Shown here piece after piece: positions 7,792 to 16,771 of a stretch of DNA of 64,000 bases. This DNA is from WJMT01 sp964456985 (GTDB lineage: Bacteria; Acidobacteriota; Aminicenantia; Aminicenantales; Aminicenantaceae). The notes under the pieces are model-generated. The model was not told the DNA's origin. It saw nothing but the letters and a program-made list of their open reading frames with translations, and did not search any database. The translations under genes were made by a program, and so were the position numbers. The stretch's first letter is position 1; every line of letters starts with the position of its first letter. Location: assembly GCA_964456985.1 (NCBI GenBank), contig CAYWDH010000001.1, forward strand, positions 1 to 64,000, read 5' to 3'.

Positions 7792-9483
7792 ATGAAAAAT
7801 AAGATTGGAGTTTATGTTTGTGAATGCGGCCCGAATATTCCGGAAAGGATAGACATCGATAAGGTCGTTGAAGAGCTGTCTTCCATGGGTGAAGTTAAGA
7901 CCGTCAAAAAATATTCCTTATTGTGCTCCAATGACGGAAAAAAATTTCTTAAAGAAGATATAGAAAAAGAAGAACTAACCCATGTAGTGGTTGCTGCCTG
8001 TTCTCCCAAAGACCATGAAGCCACATTTATGAAAGTCTGCGAAGAAGCTGATATGAATCCTTATCTACTACAAATGGTTAATATTCGGGAACAATGCGCC
8101 TGGATGATTCCGGACAAAGAAGAGGCCACATCAAAAGCCATTAAATACATTAAAGCAGGAATCCAGAGAGTTTTGTTTCACGACCCGCTCAAAAAAAAGG
8201 AGCTCGAAATCAATGTAGACGTTCTGGTTATCGGAGGAGGTATTTCAGGAATCGAAGCCAGTCTCTCTTTAGCCGGTCCCAATAGGAAAGTCTATTTAGT
8301 TGAAAAAACAGATTCCTTAGGGGGAATGGCTGGTAAGTTATCCCAGATTCTCCCTCATCAAGGCTCAAAAATAAATGTGGTAAAGGAAAAGATCGAACAA
8401 GTCAAGAACAACGAAAATATTCATATTTATACATCCAGTGATGTGAAAGAAGTCCGTGGTTTTTTGGGAAATTTCGAAGCGGTTATCAAAAGCAATCAGG
8501 AAAATCAAGAGGGAACAGAAGAAGAAATTAAAGTTGGAGCCGTGGTCCTGGCTACTGGTTTTGATATGTTTGACCTCAAGGAAAATCCTGTATTCGGATA
8601 CGGAGAAAATGAAAACGTGCTGAGTGCGTTGGAATTTGAAGAAATGATCCATTCTGAAAAAATAGAATTGAAAAACGGCAAAAAACCCAAATCTGTGGCA
8701 TTCATTCACTGCGCGGGCAGAAAAGAAAAAGGTTATTGTTCTAAAGTATGCTGTTTGTACACCTTAAAATTCGCCCACTACCTTAAAGACAATCTCCCTG
8801 ATATTGAGGTCAAGGAACTTTATGTGGACTTATGTCTGCCACATAAACAAGACCAATCCTACTTTGACAAGGCCAAAGATAAAGGCGTTGAATTTATAAG
8901 AATGGATGAAGTCGTAAAAACAAAAAAGTCCGGAGACAAAATTGAAGTGGAATACAGAAACAACGACAAGACAGACAAAGTCTCAGTCGATATGGTTGTG
9001 ATCGCTCCGGCTATGGTCCCATCTCAAGACACACCCCATCTGGCCGAACTATTGAATCTTCCCCTTGACAAATCCGGTTTCTTTAAGGAGCTGCATGAGA
9101 TGCTGGACCCGGTGGCAACTCCTATGGAAGGAGTCTATATCACGGGCTGCGCTTTGGGTCCCAGAAACATACCGGAATCCATGACTCAATCACATGCGAG
9201 TTCAGGTAAAATACTTTCCAGCTTGATTCCGGGCAGAAAAGTAAAACCAGAAGTCAAAGTATCAGAAATCAAAGAAGACATGTGCACAGGGTGCCAGACA
9301 TGCCTTTCTGTGTGTTTCTACGGAGCCATCAGCTATGATTCCTTTAAAGGTGTCTCTGTTGTCAATGAGGCCATCTGTAGAGGATGCGGGAGCTGTGTGG
9401 GAAGCTGTCCTTCAGGAGCTATTCGTTCCAAACATTTCACCTATTACCAACTCTATCAGGAAGTAATGGAAGCGCTGCGTTAA
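7792..9483 (+). CDS. HdrA-like FAD/iron-sulfur protein (QmoB-like, long form)
   Basis: A 563-residue second HdrA-like protein. It has the HdrA N-terminal domain (YVCECGPNIPERIDID, with Cys45, AACSPKDHEATF and REQCAW), an FAD site GGGISGIEAS near 148-157, the HCAGRKEKGYCSKVCCLY segment and a C-terminal double ferredoxin (CTGCQTCLSVCF and CRGCGSCVGSCP, from about 498). Unlike its neighbour, the segment after GGMAGKLSQ has no Cys pair where HdrA binds its flavin-proximal cluster. The pair thus resembles QmoA/QmoB, with the MvhD domain of QmoB supplied by separate genes. It sits in mid-operon, 28 bases before the first FrhB-like gene. Membrane anchors are absent, so the complex should be cytosolic. 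Confidence 0.9.
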   Translation: MKNKIGVYVCECGPNIPERIDIDKVVEELSSMGEVKTVKKYSLLCSNDGKKFLKEDIEKEELTHVVVAACSPKDHEATFMKVCEEADMNPYLLQMVNIREQCAWMIPDKEEATSKAIKYIKAGIQRVLFHDPLKKKELEINVDVLVIGGGISGIEASLSLAGPNRKVYLVEKTDSLGGMAGKLSQILPHQGSKINVVKEKIEQVKNNENIHIYTSSDVKEVRGFLGNFEAVIKSNQENQEGTEEEIKVGAVVLATGFDMFDLKENPVFGYGENENVLSALEFEEMIHSEKIELKNGKKPKSVAFIHCAGRKEKGYCSKVCCLYTLKFAHYLKDNLPDIEVKELYVDLCLPHKQDQSYFDKAKDKGVEFIRMDEVVKTKKSGDKIEVEYRNNDKTDKVSVDMVVIAPAMVPSQDTPHLAELLNLPLDKSGFFKELHEMLDPVATPMEGVYITGCALGPRNIPESMTQSHASSGKILSSLIPGRKVKPEVKVSEIKEDMCTGCQTCLSVCFYGAISYDSFKGVSVVNEAICRGCGSCVGSCPSGAIRSKHFTYYQLYQEVMEALR

Positions 9484-9511
9484 AACAGTTGGATATCATA
9501 AGGAGAGATAA

Positions 9512-10699
9512 ATGAATAACAATCAGAAAGAAACAAAAAGTAACCCAAAAAAAGGGAAAACTCTGCCTGTTGAAAAAAGCATAAAAAATACTGTTTTCAA
9601 TATTTTTAAAAAGGCATTTGAAGAAAATATTTTTGATGTCCTATTGGTTCCTGCTAAAGTTCCTGATACAGATGCTTATTCATGGATTCTGCTTCAGGAT
9701 GAATCTCTGTTTGATATAGCTGATCCTTTGCCGCCTATCATGTCTGTCCAAGGAGGAAGGGCTCTATCCAGCTTTGCAAAAAGCGGAGAGCTTGATCTTA
9801 AAGTAGCGGCTTTGATAAGGCCATGCGAAGCCCGGGCAGCCATAGAACTGTTCAAACTGCATCAAATAGACCTTAATATGGTGACCCTCATAAGCATTGA
9901 TTGTCCCGGTGCCATGCCCCTCTCAGACTATATGAACGACCCTAAAAAAATCGGGGACACCTTTAAAAAAATCTCAGAAAAATGGGAAATCAGTGAATCC
10001 CTGAGGCCTGCATGTCAGAACTGCCATAGATTCAGCTTGATGGAAGGGACTGGCCCTGACCTGCATATAGGACTGGTTGGAGAGAACAACAAAATCACTC
10101 TAATCGCCAATTCTTCCACTGGAAGCGATGTGATGGATAAACTTGGCTTTGAATCCAAAGATTCTCTTGAGAAATGGAAATCAGAGATAGAGAAACTGGT
10201 CAAGGAAAAAACCAAAAATAGACAATCCTTTCTCAAAGAATGGCAGGAAAAAATAAAAAATCCAAACGGCTTTTTTAATGAATTGAACAAGTGCATTAAC
10301 TGCCACAACTGCATGAACGCATGTCCTATATGCTACTGCCAGCAGTGCTATTTTGACTCCCAAATGATAAATTTCAAACCTGAAACATACCTGGAAAAAT
10401 CCAGAGAAAAAGGAGCCCTGAGATTCCCTCTCAACACTATGCTCTTTCATATAGGACGGATGTCCCATATGGTTCTCTCCTGCGTTGCCTGCGGTGCCTG
10501 TGAAGATGCCTGTCCTGTTTCCCTTCCCGTAGGCCGGCTTTTTAGTATGGTCGGCGACCGGGCTCAAAAAGAATTTGATTATGTTCCCGGATTGAACAGA
10601 GAGGATCTCCTGCCTTTGCAGGACTTTAATGAAGACGAATTCTGTGAGGTAGAAATCCCCAATGAATGTGAAGAAAAAGCGACTGAGGAGGTAAAGTAA
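9512..10699 (+). CDS. FrhB/FdhB-like iron-sulfur flavoprotein, copy 1
   Basis: A 395-residue protein resembling the coenzyme F420 hydrogenase/dehydrogenase beta-subunit family (FrhB, FdhB). The N-terminal half has the ALIRPCEARAAIELFKL segment, which in this family lies near the flavin. It then has ACQNCHRFS, and the C-terminal half holds two [4Fe-4S] motifs, CINCHNCMNACPICYCQQC and CVACGACEDACPV. This suggests it receives electrons from a reduced cofactor and feeds them into the HdrA-like pair. Whether the cofactor is F420, NAD(P)H or ferredoxin is not decided by sequence. Its stop is one base before the start of a paralogue, so the two are translationally coupled and probably assemble together. 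Confidence 0.82.
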   Translation: MNNNQKETKSNPKKGKTLPVEKSIKNTVFNIFKKAFEENIFDVLLVPAKVPDTDAYSWILLQDESLFDIADPLPPIMSVQGGRALSSFAKSGELDLKVAALIRPCEARAAIELFKLHQIDLNMVTLISIDCPGAMPLSDYMNDPKKIGDTFKKISEKWEISESLRPACQNCHRFSLMEGTGPDLHIGLVGENNKITLIANSSTGSDVMDKLGFESKDSLEKWKSEIEKLVKEKTKNRQSFLKEWQEKIKNPNGFFNELNKCINCHNCMNACPICYCQQCYFDSQMINFKPETYLEKSREKGALRFPLNTMLFHIGRMSHMVLSCVACGACEDACPVSLPVGRLFSMVGDRAQKEFDYVPGLNREDLLPLQDFNEDEFCEVEIPNECEEKATEEVK

Positions 10700-10700
10700 A

Positions 10701-11804
10701 ATGCCTAAAGCGATTAAAATTAAAAAGAATGTTGAAGAGGGTCTGCTTGACTTTTTAAAATCCCTTCTTGAAAAAGAAAAAATCAACGGCGTTTTTACTC
10801 TGAAAAAAATGGATGATAAAGGCGCTGTATCCTACTCATTGATAACCAGTCCTGATGAATTCAAGAATGCGGTTCCTTTGTACCCTTTTATGCCGGTCAA
10901 TGCTGGAAAAGCTCTTTCCAGTTTTACTCTGCTTGGCAAAACAGATGAGCCTATAGCTGCTGTACTCAGACCTTGTGAACTCAGAGGCTTTGTAGAGCTT
11001 GTAAAAAGGGCTCAAGGAGATATGGAGAATTTCCTTATTATCAGTCAGACCTGTGGTGGAGTCCTCAGTTTGGATCTAATGGGAGATAAAAATCAGGAAA
11101 AAACAGTATCCCAATACTGGACATCTGTTCAAAAAGCAGATATCTTTCCTGAGACACGGGAAGCCTGTCAATTCTGTGAAAACTTCCTCCCGATCAATGC
11201 GGATATAACGGTCGCTTCTCTGGGAAATAAAGACCTGGATAAGGAATTCATACTATTTCTCAACTCGCCCAAAGCAGAGGAGTACGCTAAGGAGGCGGGA
11301 GGAAGTTCGGTTTCAGAAGAAATCGAAACAAAGGAAATCAATGAATTCAAGAAAAAAAGAGAAGAACTCCAAGAGAAATTTTTTAATGAAACAGGGAAAG
11401 GATTAGAATCCCTTATAAATACTTTTGCTCCGTGTTTGGCATGCCACGGATGCAGCCATGTGTGTCCTATTTGCTACTGCACACTCTGTGAATTTGACTC
11501 TAAGACCCAAGAATACAAAGCGGCCAGCTTGAACTCTGATCTTAAGAGAAAAGGCGGCCTTAAAGTCCCAACAGGAAATTTGCTCTTCCATCTCGGAAGA
11601 ATGACTCATATGGCTGTATCGTGCGTAAGCTGCGGGATGTGCTCTGACGTATGTCCTGTGAACATCCCTGTAGCTACTGTGTTTTCTAAAGTGGGACATA
11701 CTCTTCAGAAAGAATTTAATTACTTTCCTGGAAAAGACATTGAAGAACCTGCTCCGCAGGGTACATATAAAGAAGACGAATTCAAGACAACAGGCGAACA
11801 ATGA
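10701..11804 (+). CDS. FrhB/FdhB-like iron-sulfur flavoprotein, copy 2
   Basis: A 367-residue paralogue of the preceding protein. Matching landmarks are AVLRPCELRGFVELVKR, EACQFCENF, CLACHGCSHVCPICYCTLC and CVSCGMCSDVCPV, followed by the same FNYFPG-type segment. The start lies one base after the upstream stop, with GAGGAGG inside the end of the upstream gene as ribosome binding site. The pair looks like a tandem duplication that has diverged well beyond recent copies. Together with the two MvhD copies, it gives the operon a doubled set of electron-entry subunits. An alternative view is a heterodimeric cofactor-oxidising module. Confidence 0.82.
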   Translation: MPKAIKIKKNVEEGLLDFLKSLLEKEKINGVFTLKKMDDKGAVSYSLITSPDEFKNAVPLYPFMPVNAGKALSSFTLLGKTDEPIAAVLRPCELRGFVELVKRAQGDMENFLIISQTCGGVLSLDLMGDKNQEKTVSQYWTSVQKADIFPETREACQFCENFLPINADITVASLGNKDLDKEFILFLNSPKAEEYAKEAGGSSVSEEIETKEINEFKKKREELQEKFFNETGKGLESLINTFAPCLACHGCSHVCPICYCTLCEFDSKTQEYKAASLNSDLKRKGGLKVPTGNLLFHLGRMTHMAVSCVSCGMCSDVCPVNIPVATVFSKVGHTLQKEFNYFPGKDIEEPAPQGTYKEDEFKTTGEQ

Positions 11805-11834
11805 TTTTAAAAAAAATGAACAGGGGCTATTAAA

Positions 11835-12260
11835 ATGAATGATAAATTTACTCCAACCATAATCGGATTTCTCTGTAATTGGTGTTCCTATACAGGAGCT
11901 GACCTTGCCGGTACTTCACGGATGAAAATTCCTCCTTCTCTCAAGACTATAAGAGTCATGTGTTCCGGCAGAATAGATCCTCTCTTTGTGCTCAAATCCT
12001 TTATTAAAGGCGCGGATGGTGTCATGATGATGGGGTGTCATCCCGGTGACTGTCATTATCAAAAAGGCAACTATAACGCCCGCCGCCGATATGTCATGAT
12101 GGACAGCATCTTTGACACACTAGGTTTAGAAAAAGAGCGCATTGGGATCTGGTGGGTCTCTGCTTCTGAAGCCACGCGGTTTGCCAACGTCACCAATGAA
12201 TACACAAAAAAATTAGAAAAATTAGGGCCTAATCCAACTGCTAAAGAAATTTTCCTGTAA
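11835..12260 (+). CDS. mvhD: MvhD-family [2Fe-2S] electron-transfer subunit, copy 2
   Basis: Second 141-residue MvhD-family protein of the operon. The same ligands are visible: FLCNWCSYTGADLAG, RVMCSGR and GCHPGDCHYQKGNYNARRR. It matches copy 1 in length and begins with an equivalent TPTIIGFLCNWC segment, so the two are clear paralogues. It lies 30 bases after the second FrhB-like gene and closes the operon. Copy 1 sits beside the HdrA-like genes and copy 2 beside the FrhB-like genes, which suggests that each serves a different interface of one larger complex. This division of labour is inference. Confidence 0.92.
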   Translation: MNDKFTPTIIGFLCNWCSYTGADLAGTSRMKIPPSLKTIRVMCSGRIDPLFVLKSFIKGADGVMMMGCHPGDCHYQKGNYNARRRYVMMDSIFDTLGLEKERIGIWWVSASEATRFANVTNEYTKKLEKLGPNPTAKEIFL

Positions 12261-12424
12261 ACAGAGAACCTGATCATCTTTCCAGATCCAGTCTTATCTT
12301 AAGATCACATCCTTGTTTTCTTTTTCAAAATCCTTTTTATATGACTGGACGTTTCATATATAAATCCTGTATGCTGTTTCTACGATTAGTCTGGTTATTC
12401 TGGATTATTCAAAGGAGTGTCATT

Positions 12425-12697
12425 ATGAACCTCAAAGTATTTATAGCGACATTTTGGGCGATATTCGTTGCTGAATTAGCTGATAAGACCCAATTAGTGG
12501 GAATGAGCATGGCTGCAAAAACAGGCAAGCCAATCAGTGTGTGGCTTGGTTCAATATCAGCCTATGTCATAGTGACCATCATCTCAGTTCTTCTAGGTGC
12601 GTTATTAAGTAAGTATATAAAACCTGAGATCATAAGATACAGCGGGGGCTTCATTTTTATTATCATCGGTATTCTCCTTTTATTTGATAAAATCTAA
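12425..12697 (+). CDS. Half-size GDT1/UPF0016 family cation transporter
   Basis: A 90-residue membrane protein with three hydrophobic segments and one copy of the family signature, here ELADKTQL near residue 18. Members of the GDT1/TMEM165/UPF0016 family export Mn2+ or exchange Ca2+/Mn2+ for H+. Most have two such motifs; this one has a single repeat and would have to dimerise. I chose the ATG at 12425 because AGGAG at 12413-12417 lies 7 bases upstream, in preference to an upstream in-frame ATG at 12341 whose extension lacks family features. It stands alone after the redox operon. Confidence 0.82.
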   Translation: MNLKVFIATFWAIFVAELADKTQLVGMSMAAKTGKPISVWLGSISAYVIVTIISVLLGALLSKYIKPEIIRYSGGFIFIIIGILLLFDKI

Positions 12698-12747
12698 TCC
12701 ATCCTTACCCAAATGAAAAATCATGGAAAATCAAGTATAACCACAAA

Positions 12748-12788
12748 TGTCCGTTTACGAACATTCATTGTTGTGTAACCGGACACAA
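12748..12788 (+). promoter_or_regulatory. Predicted enhancer-binding dyads upstream of sigma-54 promoter
   Basis: Two dyads lie 40-80 bases before the sigma-54 promoter. The first is TGTCCG-TTTA-CGAACA (12748-12763), with one mismatch from perfect symmetry. The second is TTGTGT-AACCGG-ACACAA (12771-12788), with perfect arms. Position and symmetry fit binding sites of an NtrC-type activator. No activator gene of that type is in the window. Confidence 0.55.
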
Positions 12789-12827
12789 TCATTGCTTATC
12801 ACCTATCTCTACCTCTACTGATACCAA

Positions 12828-12844
12828 TTGGCACATTGTTTGCA
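12828..12844 (+). promoter_or_regulatory. Predicted sigma-54 promoter
   Basis: TTGGCAC-ATTGT-TTGCA matches the sigma-54 consensus TGGCAC-N5-TTGC with the GG and GC pairs exactly 10 bases apart. The expected transcript start is about 12 bases downstream, before the permease start at 12880. Paired upstream dyads support it. Confidence 0.7.
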
Positions 12845-12879
12845 TAGTGACATATTAGTAACAAATAACGGAGCAAACA

Positions 12880-15258
12880 TTGTTCATCAATTACTTCAAA
12901 GTGGCTTTTAGAAATTTTTCAAAGCAAAAAATTTATTCTTTTATCAATATTGCTGGCCTTGCTTTAGGCATGGGATTATTTGTTTTAATCTTCCTGTATA
13001 TTCAGACTGAACTCAGTTATGACCGATTCCATAAAAACGCTGACCGGATTTACCGGGTAGCTGAAGAGTCCCTCCAGAACGGAAGCTCTGTCAGCCATGC
13101 TAATATCTTCCCAATCATAGCACCAAATCTGGTCAAGGAATTCCCGGAAATCTCAGGTGTCGTTCGGTTTGAGAAATCCCCCAGGGTCTTCGTGAACGCA
13201 AATGAAAACAAATTTATTGAAAACAGGTTTTTTTATGCAGACAGCTCTGTTTTTGATATCTTTTCCTTTTCCCTGATAAAGGGAAATCCAAAAACAGCTC
13301 TTAATGCCCCCTATTCTCTGCTTTTGACAGAGGAAAAAGCCAAAAAGTATTTTGGAGACAAAGACCCTCTGGATCAGGTCCTCAGTATAAATAATGAACA
13401 TGACTATAAAATAACAGGCATATTAAAGAATATTCCTTCAAATTCTCATATTAAATTTGATTTTTTAGCCTCAATATCCACACTTGAGGCTCAAGACAAG
13501 AACTATGGAAAAATCTGGGGCGCCATGTCCGCTTATACCTATATTCTCCTTGCTCCAGGACACTCTCCTCAAGAAGTGGACAAGAGATTTCCTGAATTTA
13601 TCAGAAAACACCGTAATGAGGAAGCGGCCCAGAATTGGAAATTTTTTCTTCAGCCTCTTACCAGCATCCACCTTCATTCGCATTTAAACTATGAACTGGA
13701 AGCAAATAATGATATAAGATATATCACCATTTTTACAGCCATAGCCCTCTTTATCATTATCATCGCAGGCATCAATTTTATGAACCTCTCGACAGCCCGT
13801 TCTGCAAAAAGAGCCAAAGAAGTAGGCATTCGAAAGGTTTTAGGGGCCGTAAAGCCTCAACTGGCCAAACAATTTCTTTTCGAATCTGTAGTAATGACTG
13901 TAGTGGCTGTTCCTCTCTCTTTGATTCTGGTTGAAATTTTGTCTCAATCCTTGCCATCCTTTTTCGGGAAACAGCTGAATGTCAATTACTGGAAAAATCC
14001 TCTCCTCCCCATCATCCTGTTTGGACTGGTTCTTTTTTTAGGACTGTTCTCCGGAAGTTATCCTGCGTTTTTCCTCTCTTCATTTAAACCTTCTTCAGTC
14101 ATTTACGGAAAATTTAGATCCGGCGCCAAAGGGCATTTGTTCAGAAAAATTCTTGTGGTGATTCAATTTTCTATTTCCGTATTCCTTATTACAGGAACAT
14201 TCATCATCCATGAACAGCTCAACTTCATTCAAAACAAAAACCTTGGATTTGATAAAGATAACATTATGTTCATTCCTGTGCAGGATGAGACTGTAAAAAG
14301 AGATTTTCAGCCATTCAAAACGAAACTGCTCCAATATCCCGGTATTCTTAGTGTTTCGGCTTCCACCAGCCTCCCCAGTGTAGCTCCGGGCATGGGAGCT
14401 TTTATTCCCCAGGGACACAGTGAAGAGGACGCGTTTATTGTCAGACATTTGTTGTGCGATTATGATTTTATTCCAACCTATAAAATGACAATCATAAAAG
14501 GAAGAAATTTCGATCAGTCTATCGCAACTGACAGAAAACAAGCTCTCATTATAAATGAGACAGCTGCCAGTCATCTTGGCTGGGATAATCCCATAGGTCA
14601 AATTCTTGTAAACCGCAGTGGGAAATACCAGGTCATTGGTGTGGTTAACGACTTTCATTTCAGATCAAAACATCAGAAAATAGAACCTTTAGTGATATCT
14701 CTTATACCGGATAACAGATATATCTATTATGCTTCATTGAGGATAAAAGGAGATAAGATTAATCGCACTTTAAACATCATAAAAGATACCTGGAGATCAA
14801 TGTCTTCCGGAGAACCTTTCCAATATTTTTTTCTCAATGACAACATTGATCAATTGTACAAATCGGAAACAAGTACATCCCGACTTTTTGATTTCCTCAC
14901 TGTGATGGCTCTTTTCATTGCCTGTTTAGGGCTGTTTGGCCTCGCTGCCTATACGGCTGAACAGCGCACTAAGGAAATGGGCATAAGGAAAGTCCTTGGA
15001 GCTTCTGTTTTCAATATCTTCTATCTTCTGTCGAGTGAGTTTACCAAATGGATTCTTTTGTCGAATTTGATTGCCTGGCCCTTATCCTATTATTTTATGA
15101 GCCATTGGCTGGAGAATTTTGCTTATAGAATCAACCTCAGTGTATTTACTTTTATTCTTTCTGGTGCTATCGCTCTGTTGATTGCTTTAATTACAGTCAG
15201 TTTCCAAGGCCTTAAAACCTCTCTTTCTAATCCCGTTGCATCACTCCGTTATGAATGA
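12880..15258 (+). CDS. FtsX/MacB-type ABC transporter permease
   Basis: A 792-residue permease with the two-half architecture common in Acidobacteriota and Bacteroidota. It has an N-terminal helix (FINIAGLALGMGLFVLIF), a long MacB-type periplasmic domain, an FtsX unit near 280-400 (ARSAKRAKEVGIRKVLGA), then a second helix-periplasmic domain-FtsX unit (AYTAEQRTKEMGIRKVLGAS) ending in SNPVASLRYE. Such proteins work with a MacB-like ATPase to move or sense substrates in the envelope; no ATPase gene is beside it. The start is TTG at 12880 with GGAG a few bases upstream. A sigma-54 promoter precedes it. A C-terminal remnant of a similar gene lies at 33046-33177. Confidence 0.92.
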   Translation: MFINYFKVAFRNFSKQKIYSFINIAGLALGMGLFVLIFLYIQTELSYDRFHKNADRIYRVAEESLQNGSSVSHANIFPIIAPNLVKEFPEISGVVRFEKSPRVFVNANENKFIENRFFYADSSVFDIFSFSLIKGNPKTALNAPYSLLLTEEKAKKYFGDKDPLDQVLSINNEHDYKITGILKNIPSNSHIKFDFLASISTLEAQDKNYGKIWGAMSAYTYILLAPGHSPQEVDKRFPEFIRKHRNEEAAQNWKFFLQPLTSIHLHSHLNYELEANNDIRYITIFTAIALFIIIIAGINFMNLSTARSAKRAKEVGIRKVLGAVKPQLAKQFLFESVVMTVVAVPLSLILVEILSQSLPSFFGKQLNVNYWKNPLLPIILFGLVLFLGLFSGSYPAFFLSSFKPSSVIYGKFRSGAKGHLFRKILVVIQFSISVFLITGTFIIHEQLNFIQNKNLGFDKDNIMFIPVQDETVKRDFQPFKTKLLQYPGILSVSASTSLPSVAPGMGAFIPQGHSEEDAFIVRHLLCDYDFIPTYKMTIIKGRNFDQSIATDRKQALIINETAASHLGWDNPIGQILVNRSGKYQVIGVVNDFHFRSKHQKIEPLVISLIPDNRYIYYASLRIKGDKINRTLNIIKDTWRSMSSGEPFQYFFLNDNIDQLYKSETSTSRLFDFLTVMALFIACLGLFGLAAYTAEQRTKEMGIRKVLGASVFNIFYLLSSEFTKWILLSNLIAWPLSYYFMSHWLENFAYRINLSVFTFILSGAIALLIALITVSFQGLKTSLSNPVASLRYE

Positions 15259-15260
15259 GA

Positions 15261-16526
15261 TCAAATCTTTGCCAGTGCCTGATCCAGATCCTTACATAAG
15301 TCATCCTCGTCTTCGATCCCTATGGAAAGCCTTAAAGTCTGGGGCTTGAACCTGGATTTTCTTTTGTCCTCATCAGAGACATCCATATGAGTATGGAACC
15401 AGGGGCTTTCTGCCAGTGATTCGACTCCGCCCAAAGAAACAGCTAATCCAAATATATGAAGGCTGTTAAGAATAGCGTAGGCTTCCTTTTTCCCTCCCTT
15501 GGGATCAAATGTGATCATGGAACCAGGGCCTTTACACTGCTTCTGATAAATTTTCCATTCCGAGCTCTCTTTATCATAAAAATCAGGATAAATAACCCGT
15601 TCGACTTTATCATGTCCTTTCAGGAACCGGGCAATTTTTTTTGCATTCTCCTGAGCCTTCAGCACTCTTTCTTCCAGAGTATCCAGAGATCTAAAAAGAA
15701 GCCACGCATCAAAAGCTGACGGGGTCGGTCCTGTGCTTATGCGAACCGACTGTGTTTTAAAGGCTCTTTTCCTATCTTTATCTATCACAAAGCCGGCAAT
15801 TAGATCAGAATGCCCTCCTATGGATTTTGTTCCAGAATAAACAACAATATCAGCTCCGTGCAAAAACGGATGCTGCAGGATAGGAGACATAAATGTATTA
15901 TCCACGACTAAAAGACCATCTGAGTTCCGATGGGTAAGATCCGCAGCTTTTTGTATATCGACCATGGCTAAACTCGGATTAGCAGGAGTCTCAATGAACA
16001 GCATCTTTGCTGTCTCTGTATGTTTTTTTAGAGCATCCTCCACTTGATTTAAATCTGTGGCATCTACAGGAACCACATTTATTCCCAATCTCTCCGGAAC
16101 AAGATGCCTCAGGAGATGATCTGTGCCGCCGTAGACAGGGTACCCAAAAATCAATGTATCTCCAGGCTTGCATAATGTGAGAACTGTGGTGAAAATGGCT
16201 GAAAGCCCACTTGGGAAATATACAGCCGTAGGGTCTTCAGCCCCCTGTTCCAGGCACTGAATACGGTCACACAGCATGATAAAATTAGGATTTGATACTC
16301 TGGTATAAATAGGCCATTCTTCATCCGGAGATAAGGGAGGTTCAAAACCATAAGATCTTCGAAACATATGCTCCAGTTTTTCCGCATCTTCAGTAGCAAA
16401 AGTTGATACAGCAAAAATAGGGGGACGCACAGCCCCCATACTTAAAAACGGATCATAGCCGACGTGTGCTGCTCTTGTCTTCGCTTTCCACTCCTTGGGA
16501 GGTTGTTTCCAATTACTTTTTCCCAT
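15261..16526 (-). CDS. Cys/Met-metabolism PLP-dependent enzyme
   Basis: A 421-residue enzyme of the cystathionine gamma-synthase/gamma-lyase/methionine gamma-lyase family, fold type I. The PLP Lys is Lys234 in VYSGTKSIGGHSD, Asp209 in VVDNTF contacts the pyridine nitrogen, and the Tyr-Arg pair in YTRVSNPN (74-81) serves the neighbouring subunit. It acts on sulfur amino acids or O-acylhomoserine; the exact reaction cannot be fixed. I chose the ATG at 16526 over the one at 16550 because AGAGGAG lies 7 bases before it and the eight extra residues look unconserved. The gene converges on the permease with a 2-base gap. Confidence 0.9.
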   Translation of the reverse strand: MGKSNWKQPPKEWKAKTRAAHVGYDPFLSMGAVRPPIFAVSTFATEDAEKLEHMFRRSYGFEPPLSPDEEWPIYTRVSNPNFIMLCDRIQCLEQGAEDPTAVYFPSGLSAIFTTVLTLCKPGDTLIFGYPVYGGTDHLLRHLVPERLGINVVPVDATDLNQVEDALKKHTETAKMLFIETPANPSLAMVDIQKAADLTHRNSDGLLVVDNTFMSPILQHPFLHGADIVVYSGTKSIGGHSDLIAGFVIDKDRKRAFKTQSVRISTGPTPSAFDAWLLFRSLDTLEERVLKAQENAKKIARFLKGHDKVERVIYPDFYDKESSEWKIYQKQCKGPGSMITFDPKGGKKEAYAILNSLHIFGLAVSLGGVESLAESPWFHTHMDVSDEDKRKSRFKPQTLRLSIGIEDEDDLCKDLDQALAKI

Positions 16527-16550
16527 AAAAATATCTCCTCTAGCTGTCAA

Positions 16551-16771
16551 ATTTTTTATTTTTTTATCTATCTTGAGACTAATTTTTTAAGCCCACAATG
16601 TCAAGAAAAATAAGGCAATCGTCAAGTATTCTCCAGTAGGGTAAGCAAGCTAAGGAAATGTTGAGATCTCTGGTGAGAAACAAAGCCATATCCAGACTTC
16701 TCTATGATTTGCATTCTGTCAAAAATTATTGATAATAGGGTAAAAAAAGAGATTCTTATTAGATCATTATT
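16551..16771. other. Divergent intergenic region
   Basis: About 220 AT-rich bases between the PLP enzyme (minus) and the YkvI-like gene (plus). On the minus strand a TTGACA lies at 16600-16605, but no convincing -10 box follows at normal spacing. No ribosome binding site stands out for the plus-strand gene. No coding signal was seen. Confidence 0.4.

Noticed and set aside
12261..12340. Terminator after the redox operon
   Set aside because: The only pairing (TGAT...CTT with AAGATCA) has a large bulge and loop and gives no convincing hairpin.
16596..16625. TTGACA on the minus strand at 16600 as promoter of the PLP enzyme gene
   Set aside because: No acceptable -10 box follows at 15-19 bases.
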